Source of the DNA: Rubritepida sp. | GTDB lineage: Bacteria; Pseudomonadota; Alphaproteobacteria; Acetobacterales; Acetobacteraceae | NCBI GenBank assembly: GCA_022843345.1 | Contig: JALHNW010000159.1 | Span: 1-5,345 of the forward strand | DNA: 5,345 nucleotides | Reading direction: 5' to 3' | Shown: positions 1 to 5,345 of the stretch, piece after piece | Position numbering within the stretch: the stretch's first letter is position 1 | Layout: the number at the start of each line of letters is the position of its first letter | Made by a program: the position numbers and the translations under genes | Notes under the pieces: model-generated | What the model saw: the letters and a program-made list of their open reading frames with translations, nothing else | What the model was told of the DNA's origin: nothing | The model's database searches: none

Positions 1-14
1 CGCTCTTCCGATCT
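1..14. other. Illumina Read 1 adapter remnant (non-genomic)
   Basis: The first 14 bases, CGCTCTTCCGATCT, are identical to the 3' end of the standard Illumina Read 1 adapter. Their reverse complement, AGATCGGAAGAGCG, is the sequence commonly used for adapter trimming. The position at the very end of the contig, and a coding frame that stops resembling its family exactly at this boundary, both fit leftover adapter rather than biology. Genomic sequence should be taken to start at position 15. Confidence 0.93.
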
Positions 15-729
15 CGAAGGTCGGCACGTCGGGGAAGGCCGGCAGCCGCTGCGGTGCCGAGACGGCGAGCGCGCGCAGCGTGCCGTCGCGCATCATCCCG
101 ACATTGGTGGTGATGGGGTCTATGAAGCTCTCGATCTGGTTGGCCAGGAGGTCCTGCAGCGCGGGCGCGGAGCCGCGGTAGGGGACGTGGTCCATGTTGG
201 TGGCGTTCGCCTCGCCGGCCAGCATCGCGCCCAGCATGTGCGGCGCCGAGCCGATGCCCGAGGAGCCGAAGCGCACCGGCTGGCGGCGCGCCGCGTCGAG
301 GTACTGCGCCAGCGTGGCGAGCGGCGACTGCGCGCGCACCAGCAGCACGTTCGGCGCCTCGACCAGGTGGGCGATGTGGGTGAAGTCGGCCACGGGGTCG
401 AAGGGCATGGAGGGCAGGGTGGCGGCGGCGAAGACGTGGACGGAGGCGTGGGAGACCAGCAGCGTGTAGCCATCCGCCGGCGCCTTGGCGACGAAATCGG
501 TGCCGATGACGCCGCCGGCGCCCGCACGGTTCTCCACCAGCACGGTCTGCCCCAGCGCGGAGGACAGGAAGGGCGCCATGAGGCGCGAGACGGTGTCCAC
601 CAGCCCGCCCGGCGGGAATTGCGCGATGAGGCGGATGGAGCCGCGCGACGGCCAGGCGGGCTGGGCATGGACGGCGGGCGCGGCCAGGAGGCCGGCGCTG
701 GCGAGGAGAAGGCTGCGGCGCTGCATCAT
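1..729 (-). CDS. Bug/TctC-type tripartite tricarboxylate transporter substrate-binding protein, C-terminus missing
   Basis: This encodes a periplasmic solute receptor of the Bug family (TctC-like), which binds small carboxylates and either feeds a TctAB-type permease or acts as an orphan sensor or receptor. The start at 729 begins ATG-ATG and has an AGGAG ribosome site at 741-737, seven bases upstream. Residues 1-22 form a signal peptide with an Arg-Arg pair, a hydrophobic LLLASAGLLAA core and a VHA|Q cleavage site. Family landmarks follow: the PPGG ligand loop with its nearby Asp (about 39-45), VENRAGAGG (65-73), KAPADGYTLL (82-91), the glycine/serine-rich FGSSGIGSAPH segment (about 154-164), the VPYRG motif (about 182-186) and DVPTF (234-238). 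Bug proteins are usually about 320 residues. Only 238 genuine codons remain, so roughly the last 80 residues lie off the contig. The final five codons (EIGRA) are read from the adapter at 1-14. The gene lies 91 bases after the GPP34 gene on the same strand and could share its transcript. The ligand cannot be predicted. Confidence 0.93.
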   Translation of the reverse strand, partial: MMQRRSLLLASAGLLAAPAVHAQPAWPSRGSIRLIAQFPPGGLVDTVSRLMAPFLSSALGQTVLVENRAGAGGVIGTDFVAKAPADGYTLLVSHASVHVFAAATLPSMPFDPVADFTHIAHLVEAPNVLLVRAQSPLATLAQYLDAARRQPVRFGSSGIGSAPHMLGAMLAGEANATNMDHVPYRGSAPALQDLLANQIESFIDPITTNVGMMRDGTLRALAVSAPQRLPAFPDVPTFEIGRA

Positions 730-820
730 CGAAAGGCTCCTGCGCGGGGGAGCGGCGCCTTTCTGCCCGGATCATGGGCATATTTCCGGCCAAAGCCCCC
801 GTTGCCTTCCTGCTGTGCAA
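730..820. other. Intergenic spacer between the GPP34 and Bug genes
   Basis: This is a 91-base gap between two minus-strand genes. Besides the ribosome site and hairpin next to the Bug start, it shows only a short GCCC/GGGC repeat (about 779-765), too weak for a terminator and without a U-tract. No convincing promoter hexamers are visible. It is therefore undecided whether the Bug gene is read through from upstream or has its own promoter. Confidence 0.5.
731..763 (-). promoter_or_regulatory. Candidate hairpin masking the Bug gene ribosome-binding site
   Basis: In the minus-strand transcript, GAAAGGC (763-757) and GCCTTTC (737-731) form a perfect 7-base inverted repeat. Inside it, GCTCC (753-749) can pair with GGAGC (740-736). 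The best combination gives about ten base pairs with a five-base bulge and an eight-base loop, ending one base before the ATG at 729. The AGGAG ribosome site (741-737) falls largely in the 3' arm. Such a fold could lower initiation of the receptor gene until it is opened. Because short GC-rich repeats arise easily in this genome, the regulatory role is inference. Confidence 0.35.
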
Positions 821-1450
821 TCAGCGTGCCAGCCGCGTCATCCTGAGGTCGGCCACCACGGCGCCGAGCGTGCGGCCCAGCGCCTCCAGCCCGCCCAACC
901 AGGCGAGGCGTTCCTGCCGCGCCTCCAGCAAGGCGGGCGGCAGCAGCTGCGGCAGCAGGCCGGCGGCGCGGGCGAGCGACACCAGCAGCGCCTCGCGCGG
1001 GTCGGGGATGTGCTCGCCCTCCAGGGCGCGGTGCAGGCGGGCCAGGGCTTCGGCGGGCTCCGGCCGGTCCTGCGCGGGCACCCAGCGGCGGGCGGGGAAG
1101 AGGAGGAGCACCCTGCCCTCCTCGCGCCGCAGCAGGCCGCGGGCTTCCAGGCCGGCGAGCACGCAGGCGCGCAGGCGCCCCTCCTCCTGCGCCAGCACCA
1201 TCAGGGCGGCGCGGCTGTCGGGCGCGCCGGGCAGCAGGGGCAGCGCCAGGTCCAGCACCGCATCGCCGGTGGGGGCGGCGGATTCCAGGTGCAGGCGCTC
1301 GCCGTCGGTGTCCAGCCGGCCCAGCAGCGCCAGCTCCATCGCCACCGCGCCGGCGAGCGCCAGCGCGGCCGCCAGCCCCTGCCGGCCCAGCGGGCGGCCG
1401 GCCTCGTCCAGGGTGAGGAGGACGACCTCCTCGGGCAGGGACAGGCTCAT
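821..1450 (-). CDS. GPP34 (GOLPH3/Vps74-like) family protein
   Basis: This is a 209-residue protein of the GPP34 family, whose eukaryotic members GOLPH3 and Vps74 bind phosphatidylinositol-4-phosphate on Golgi membranes and retain glycosyltransferases. The role of bacterial members is not established. Matches to GOLPH3 run in order along the whole length: LPEEVVLLTLDEAG (5-18) for the opening EEVLLLGL strand, the amphipathic AMELALLGRL helix (37-46), the near-identical APTGDAVLDLAL (59-70, human APTGDVLLDEAL), LEARGLL (101-107) then a LLLF strand (115-118), the DPREALLVSLARAAGLL region (150-166) and LGAVVADL (195-202). By eye, the lipid-binding Trp81 and Arg90 of GOLPH3 fall on Gln and Ala here, so PI4P binding is doubtful. 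There is no signal peptide or clear membrane span. Its ATG overlaps the stop of the GGT-like gene as ATGA (1450-1447), and no Shine-Dalgarno is visible upstream, which points to translational coupling. The family call is firm; the function is unknown. Confidence 0.88.
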   Translation of the reverse strand: MSLSLPEEVVLLTLDEAGRPLGRQGLAAALALAGAVAMELALLGRLDTDGERLHLESAAPTGDAVLDLALPLLPGAPDSRAALMVLAQEEGRLRACVLAGLEARGLLRREEGRVLLLFPARRWVPAQDRPEPAEALARLHRALEGEHIPDPREALLVSLARAAGLLPQLLPPALLEARQERLAWLGGLEALGRTLGAVVADLRMTRLAR

Positions 1451-3003
1451 TCGGCCACGGCGGCGGACCAGGGGGACATGACGTCGGTGATGCCGACCCG
1501 CGTGCCGCCCTGCTGCAGGATCAGGTTCGGGCAGGCGAAGTTCACCGGCATGACCGCGTGCTCCACCACCTCCACCGGGGCATCGGCGGCCAGGGCCGCG
1601 ATCACCGCGTCGCCCAGGCGGGCATCGGCGGTGACGCCGTCGGGGCCGCTCACGTCCAGCCGCGGCAGGTGGGCGGCGGCCTCGGGGTCCATGCCGAAAT
1701 CCAGCACGTAGGACAGCATCTGCACCACGCTGGCCATGATGCGCCGCCCGCCGGAGGCGCCGCCGGCCAGCATGGGGTCGCCCTCGCCGTCCAGCGCGAT
1801 CACTGGGCACATGTTGCACAGCGGGCGCTTGCTGGGCGCGATGGCGTTGGGCGTGCCGGGCGTCGGGTCGAACCACATCACGCCGTTGTTCATGAGCACG
1901 CCCGTCCTGGGCAGCACGAGGCGCGAGCCCATGGAGGAGAGCAGCGTCGTCGTCATCGCCACCATCATGCCGTCGCGGTCGGCGACGGTGAGGTGGGTGG
2001 TGCAGGAATCGGCGCCCTGCGGCTCGGCGTCGCCGAGGCCCGCGAGGCGCTCGGCGTAGCCCTCGCGCAGCGCGCGGGCCAGGTGGGCGTACCAGGTGGC
2101 GTCGGGCGCGCCGGAGAAGGGCGCGGCCTCCAGCTTCGCCAGCACGGCGCGCAGGGTGGGCGCGGCGGTGAGGCCGTTGGCGAGCATCAGGCGGCGGCCG
2201 CGGTAGCGCGCCTCCATGGCGGGCAGGAAGCGGGCCTGGTAGCCGCGCAGGTCGTCGGCGGCGACGAAGCCCTCCATCTCCGCCATGTCGGCGGCCAGTT
2301 CGCGGGCCACGTCGCCCTCGTAGAAGTCGCGCAGGCCGGCGGCGGCAAGGCGCTCCAGCGTGTCGGCCAGCCTGCCCAGGCGCATGAAGCCGGGCGTGCC
2401 CTGGTAGGGGGCCACGGGGGGCAGGCCATTGGGGAGGTAGATGCGCGCCGATTCGGCGTAGAGACGCAGCACGGCGGCGCTGTTCGCCACCTTCAGCGTG
2501 GTGAACCAGTCCCCTGCCAGGCCGCGCTTCGCCAGCGCGATGGCCGGCGCCAGCACGTCCTTCACCGGCAGCTTGCCGAAGCGCTCGTGCAGCAGGGCGT
2601 AGCCGGCGACGGCGGAGGGGATCACCGCCGATTTCGGGCCGTGGATGTTCACGTCGCCCGCCACCTCGGGCCAGGCGAAGAGGTCCTGCTTCATGCGCCC
2701 GGTCAGCGGATAGGCGGCAGGGTCCAGGCCGCGCGGGGCGACGGGGCCGAAATCCAGCGTCTCGCAGGGGTGGCCGGGCTTCATCACCTGCGCGAAGCCG
2801 ATGCCGCCCAGGCCGCTGTTCCAGGGCTCCACCGCGGCCAGGGCGAAGGCGGCCGCCACAGCCGCGTCGGCCGCCGTGCCGCCCATGCGCAGCATCTGCG
2901 CGCCCGCCTCCGCCGCCTCCTTCGTCTGGGAGGCGACGATGCCCTTCTCGCCGCGCGCGGCGGGCTTGCGGAGGTGCCAGTGCTGGGTGGCGAAGGCGGT
3001 CAT
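1447..3003 (-). CDS. Gamma-glutamyltransferase-family Ntn-hydrolase, cytoplasmic, divergent substrate pocket
   Basis: This is a 518-residue member of the GGT family, Ntn-hydrolases that cleave themselves to expose an N-terminal Thr and then hydrolyse or transfer gamma-glutamyl or related acyl amides. The N-terminal signature is GIVASQ...MLRMGGTAADAAVAAAFAL (21-55), followed by SGLGGIGF (63-70). The predicted nucleophile is Thr335 in SCTTHLTVAD, so processing after Cys334 would give chains of 334 and 184 residues. Thr353 (E. coli Thr409) and the oxyanion Gly418-Gly419 are kept. However, E. coli Arg114, Asn411, Gln430, Asp433, Ser462 and Ser463 correspond by eye to Gly86, Leu355, Gly374, Trp377, Cys396 and Asn397. 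There is also no signal peptide, whereas classical GGT is exported. Glutathione hydrolysis is therefore not assured; a YwrD-like or acylase-like activity is possible. The ATG at 3003 was chosen because the family similarity begins soon after it and AAGGGA (3018-3013) lies nine bases upstream; a TTG at 3063 lacks a ribosome site. The stop overlaps the GPP34 start. Confidence 0.9.
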   Translation of the reverse strand: MTAFATQHWHLRKPAARGEKGIVASQTKEAAEAGAQMLRMGGTAADAAVAAAFALAAVEPWNSGLGGIGFAQVMKPGHPCETLDFGPVAPRGLDPAAYPLTGRMKQDLFAWPEVAGDVNIHGPKSAVIPSAVAGYALLHERFGKLPVKDVLAPAIALAKRGLAGDWFTTLKVANSAAVLRLYAESARIYLPNGLPPVAPYQGTPGFMRLGRLADTLERLAAAGLRDFYEGDVARELAADMAEMEGFVAADDLRGYQARFLPAMEARYRGRRLMLANGLTAAPTLRAVLAKLEAAPFSGAPDATWYAHLARALREGYAERLAGLGDAEPQGADSCTTHLTVADRDGMMVAMTTTLLSSMGSRLVLPRTGVLMNNGVMWFDPTPGTPNAIAPSKRPLCNMCPVIALDGEGDPMLAGGASGGRRIMASVVQMLSYVLDFGMDPEAAAHLPRLDVSGPDGVTADARLGDAVIAALAADAPVEVVEHAVMPVNFACPNLILQQGGTRVGITDVMSPWSAAVAE

Positions 3004-3113
3004 GCGGCGGCGTCCCTTGTGCGGTGCGGCGCGGATGCTCCCCCCGCAGCGCCCCTTCCGCAAGACGGCGATGTCGCCTAAAGCCGCCGTAACCTTGCCG
3101 CTGGGAGAGTCCG
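3004..3113. promoter_or_regulatory. Divergent promoter region between the GGT-like gene and glcB
   Basis: This 110-base spacer separates two divergently transcribed genes, so it should hold both promoters. I see no strong sigma-70 pair; on the plus strand TTCCGC (3056-3061) and TAAAGC (3079-3084) are spaced 17 bases apart but match the consensus poorly. Ribosome sites are GGGAG (3103-3107, six bases before the glcB ATG) and, on the minus strand, AAGGGA (3018-3013). Confidence 0.5.
3065..3090. promoter_or_regulatory. Overlapping inverted repeats, candidate operator
   Basis: GGCGA (3067-3071) and TCGCC (3074-3078) form a tight palindrome with a two-base centre. The same left side also belongs to a wider repeat, ACGGCG (3065-3070) with CGCCGT (3085-3090), spaced 14 bases apart. 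Both lie just upstream of the glcB ribosome site in the divergent spacer, where a repressor or activator site would be expected. The bases are common in this GC-rich genome and no regulator gene is present, so the assignment is tentative. Confidence 0.25.
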
Positions 3114-5255
3114 ATGGGCCTGCACGTCGCCGCCGAACTGAAGCGCTTCATCGAGGATGAGGCCCTGCCCGGCACGGGCATCGAGGCCGCGTCCTTGTGG
3201 TCCGGGCTGGAGGCGATCTTGCGCGACCTCGCCCCGCGCAACGCCGCCCTGCTGGCGAAGCGCGACGACCTCCAGGCGAAGCTGGACGAATGGCACCGCG
3301 CCAACCCGGCCAGGCCGATAGACGTCGGCGCCTATGGGGCCTTCCTGCGCGAGATCGGCTACCTGCTGCCCGAGCCGGCGCCCTTCCAGGTCACGACCGC
3401 CAACACCGACCCCGAGTTCGGCACCGTCGCCGGGCCGCAGCTGGTCGTCCCCGTCTCCAACGCGCGCTACGCGCTGAACGCGGCCAATGCGCGCTGGGGC
3501 TCGCTCTACGACGCGCTCTACGGCACGGACGCGATCCCGGAGACGGATGGGGCGGAGCGCGGCGGCGCCTACAACCCCGCCCGCGGGGCGCGGGTGATCG
3601 CCTTCGCCCGCCAGGTGCTGGATCAGGCGGCGCCGCTCGCCGGGGCCGGCCATGCCGAGGCGCTGAAGTATGCCGTGAAGGACGGCGCGCTGTCGGTCAC
3701 GCTCTCAGGCGGCGGCAGCGTGGGGCTGAAGGATCCCGCGCGGCTGGTGGGCTACTCGGGCGATGCCGGTTCGCCCACCGCGCTGCTGTTCCGCAGCAAC
3801 GGGCTGCACCTGGAGCTGGTGCTCGACCGCGAGCACCCGATCGGCAAGACCGACGCGGCCGGCGTGGCGGACCTGGTGATGGAGGCCGCGCTCTCCACCA
3901 TCCAGGATTGCGAGGACAGCGTGGCGGCGGTGGACGCGGCCGACAAGGTGCTGGTCTACCGCAACTGGCTGGGGCTGATGCGGGGCGACCTCGCGGCCGA
4001 CTTCCCCAAGGGCGGCAGGACGGTGACGCGCACGCTGAACCCGGACCGCGCCTGGACCACGCCGGACGGCGCGGGCACCATCACCCTGCCCGGGCGCTCG
4101 GTCATGCTGGTCCGCAACGTGGGCCACCACATGATGACCGACGCGGTGACGCTGGACGGCGCCGAGGTGCCGGAGACGGTGCTGGACTGCGTGTTCACCT
4201 CGCTGATCGCGCTGCACGACGTGAAGGGGCGGCGCATGAACTCGCGCGCCGGCAGCGTGTACATCGTGAAGCCCAAGATGCACGGGCCCGAGGAGGTGCG
4301 CTGGGCGAACGAGCTGTTCGGGCGCGTCGAGGCGCTGCTGGGCATGGCGCCCGACACGCTGAAGATGGGCATCATGGACGAGGAGCGGCGCACCACCGTG
4401 AACCTCAAGGCCTGCATCAAGGAGGCCGCCTCGCGCGTCGCCTTCATCAACACGGGCTTCCTGGACCGCACGGGGGACGAGATCCACACCTCCATGGAAG
4501 CGGGCGCCATGATCCGCAAGAACGACATGAAGGGCACCGCCTGGATCAAGGCCTATGAGGAGTGGAACGTGGACGTCGGCCTGGCCTGCGGGCTGCGGGG
4601 CCGCGCGCAGATCGGCAAGGGCATGTGGGCCATACCCGACGCCATGGCCGCGATGATCGAGCAGAAGGTGGCGCACCCGAAGGCGGGCGCGAACACCGCC
4701 TGGGTGCCCTCGCCCACCGGGGCCGTGCTGCACGCGCTGCACTACCACCAGGTGGACGTCGCCTCCGTGCAGGAGGGGATCGCCAAGGGCGGGCCGCGCG
4801 CGAGGCTGGAGGACCTGCTGACGGTCCCCGTCGCCACCGCCACCAACTGGGCGCCCGAGGAGATCCAGGGCGAGCTGGACAACAACGCGCAGGGCATCCT
4901 GGGCTACGTGGTGCGCTGGGTGGACCAGGGGGTCGGCTGCTCCAAGGTGCCGGACGTGAACGACGTCGGCCTGATGGAGGACCGGGCGACGCTGCGGATC
5001 TCGGCCCAGCACATCGCCAACTGGCTGCGCCACGGCATCGTCTCGCGCGAGCAGGTGATGGCGACGATGCAGCGCATGGCGGCGAAGGTGGACGCGCAGA
5101 ACGCGGGCGACGCCGCCTACGTGCCCATGGCGCCGGGCTTCGACGGGGTGGCGTTCCGCGCGGCCTGCGCGCTGGTGCTGGAAGGGGCGGCGCAGCCAAA
5201 CGGCTACACCGAGTTCCTGCTGACGAAGTACCGGCGGGAGGCGAAGGCGGCCTGA
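3114..5255 (+). CDS. glcB: Malate synthase G
   Basis: Malate synthase G condenses glyoxylate with acetyl-CoA to give malate and CoA in the cytoplasm, completing the glyoxylate shunt or glycolate assimilation. The product is 713 residues, close to the usual 720-725 of this monomeric Mg-dependent isoform, and is collinear with E. coli GlcB throughout. Active-site landmarks are present: Arg334 in VRNVGHHMM (E. coli Arg338), Glu423 in [10 protein letters not shown] (Glu427, metal), Asp451 in [12 protein letters not shown] (Asp455, metal), Cys609 in GCSKVPD (Cys617) and the catalytic base Asp623 in [11 protein letters not shown] (Asp631). Highly conserved blocks such as [18 protein letters not shown] (261-278) and [18 protein letters not shown] also match. 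The ATG at 3114 has GGGAG six bases upstream and begins at the expected N-terminus. No isocitrate lyase or glycolate oxidase gene is nearby. The gene diverges from the GGT-like cluster and closes with its own terminator. The reading frame is intact, with no missing key residue. Confidence 0.98.
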   Translation: MGLHVAAELKRFIEDEALPGTGIEAASLWSGLEAILRDLAPRNAALLAKRDDLQAKLDEWHRANPARPIDVGAYGAFLREIGYLLPEPAPFQVTTANTDPEFGTVAGPQLVVPVSNARYALNAANARWGSLYDALYGTDAIPETDGAERGGAYNPARGARVIAFARQVLDQAAPLAGAGHAEALKYAVKDGALSVTLSGGGSVGLKDPARLVGYSGDAGSPTALLFRSNGLHLELVLDREHPIGKTDAAGVADLVMEAALSTIQDCEDSVAAVDAADKVLVYRNWLGLMRGDLAADFPKGGRTVTRTLNPDRAWTTPDGAGTITLPGRSVMLVRNVGHHMMTDAVTLDGAEVPETVLDCVFTSLIALHDVKGRRMNSRAGSVYIVKPKMHGPEEVRWANELFGRVEALLGMAPDTLKMGIMDEERRTTVNLKACIKEAASRVAFINTGFLDRTGDEIHTSMEAGAMIRKNDMKGTAWIKAYEEWNVDVGLACGLRGRAQIGKGMWAIPDAMAAMIEQKVAHPKAGANTAWVPSPTGAVLHALHYHQVDVASVQEGIAKGGPRARLEDLLTVPVATATNWAPEEIQGELDNNAQGILGYVVRWVDQGVGCSKVPDVNDVGLMEDRATLRISAQHIANWLRHGIVSREQVMATMQRMAAKVDAQNAGDAAYVPMAPGFDGVAFRAACALVLEGAAQPNGYTEFLLTKYRREAKAA

Positions 5256-5278
5256 TCCGGCGGATCAGGCCGCGTTTT
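5247..5278 (+). terminator. Intrinsic terminator of glcB, stop codon within the stem
   Basis: The arms GCGGCCTGATCC (5247-5258) and GGATCAGGCCGC (5262-5273) pair perfectly over 12 bases around a GGC loop. They are followed by G and four T residues (5275-5278). The glcB stop TGA (5253-5255) lies in the left arm, so the last codons of the gene form part of the terminator. The T-tract is short, but the stem is very stable. Confidence 0.85.
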
Positions 5279-5345
5279 GATGCCCTCAGGCGCCGGGCGC
5301 GGCCATCCGGCCGCTTGGCTGCGCCGCGCCGCTGGCGCGCCGGGG
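5279..5345. other. Contig-end sequence with no supported gene
   Basis: These 67 bases contain GC-rich inverted repeats, for example GCGGCC (5299-5304) with GGCCGC (5309-5314). On the minus strand a frame is open from the edge to a TGA at 5288-5286, giving a 19-residue tail PRRASGAAQPSGRMAAPGA. That could be the C-terminus of a convergent gene, but it is far too short to claim. Confidence 0.3.

Noticed and set aside
765..779. GCCC-N7-GGGC repeat after the GPP34 gene as a terminator.
   Set aside because: The stem is only four base pairs and no T-tract follows on the minus strand.
485..1711. Plus-strand open frame crossing the Bug, GPP34 and GGT-like genes.
   Set aside because: It spans three real genes on the opposite strand and has a Gln/Gly/Ala-rich shadow composition; scarcity of stop codons at high GC explains it.
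3001..3063. A 20-residue N-terminal extension of the GGT-like protein from a TTG at 3063.
   Set aside because: There is no ribosome site upstream of the TTG, and the extension is Arg/Gly-rich, neither a signal peptide nor similar to the family; the ATG at 3003 has a good ribosome site.
1558..3081. Long plus-strand open frame antisense to the GGT-like gene.
   Set aside because: Its product is His/Gly/Gln/Arg-rich low-complexity sequence with no family motif, while the opposite strand carries a complete, recognisable enzyme.
821..3304. One continuous minus-strand frame of over 800 codons running from upstream of 3114 to the GPP34 stop.
   Set aside because: Only its last 209 residues resemble a family (GPP34). 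The upstream part is the Arg/Gly/Ala/Pro-rich shadow frame of the GGT-like gene, kept open by the high GC content, so there is no giant fusion protein.
3705..5033. Long minus-strand open frame antisense to glcB.
   Set aside because: Its composition is His/Val/Arg-rich with no motif and it lies wholly inside malate synthase G, whose active-site residues are all in place.
5286..5345. C-terminus of a convergent minus-strand gene ending at a TGA (5288-5286).
   Set aside because: Only 19 codons are visible and another minus-strand frame is open too. At this GC content an open stretch this short carries no weight.

Overview
This 5.3-kb window is a very GC-rich contig end from a bacterium. Almost every third codon position is G or C. 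The gene content is a Bug-type solute receptor, a gamma-glutamyltransferase-like enzyme and malate synthase G. Together with the base composition this suggests a high-GC proteobacterium, possibly Acetobacteraceae such as Roseomonas; that placement is inference, because no rRNA or other marker gene is present.

Layout. Positions 1-14 are not genomic: they match the 3' end of the Illumina Read 1 adapter. Reading leftward (minus strand) from 3003 are three co-directional genes: a GGT-family Ntn-hydrolase (3003-1447), a GPP34/GOLPH3-family protein (1450-821) that overlaps it by the ATGA tetranucleotide, and, after 91 bases, a Bug/TctC-type periplasmic substrate-binding protein (729 to the contig edge, lacking its C-terminal quarter). 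A 110-base divergent intergenic region separates this cluster from malate synthase G (glcB, 3114-5255, plus strand). That gene ends inside a strong intrinsic terminator whose stem contains the stop codon. The last 67 bases hold no gene I can support.

How the genes may work together. Malate synthase G condenses glyoxylate with acetyl-CoA and is a stand-alone metabolic gene here. The minus-strand cluster is less ordinary. The GGT-like enzyme keeps the autocatalytic Thr and the oxyanion glycines. It lacks a signal peptide, and most residues that bind the gamma-glutamyl group in E. coli GGT are replaced, so it probably acts on another amide in the cytoplasm. It appears translationally coupled to a bacterial homologue of the eukaryotic Golgi phosphoinositide-binding protein GOLPH3, whose bacterial role is unknown to me. 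The Bug receptor could supply a carboxylated substrate, but this link rests only on position and strand.

The most useful points are the adapter remnant, the GGT-like/GPP34 coupled pair, a possible hairpin masking the Bug ribosome-binding site, inverted repeats in the divergent promoter region, and the stop-in-terminator arrangement after glcB. I found no CRISPR array, tRNA, rRNA, insertion sequence or clearly new multi-gene system.
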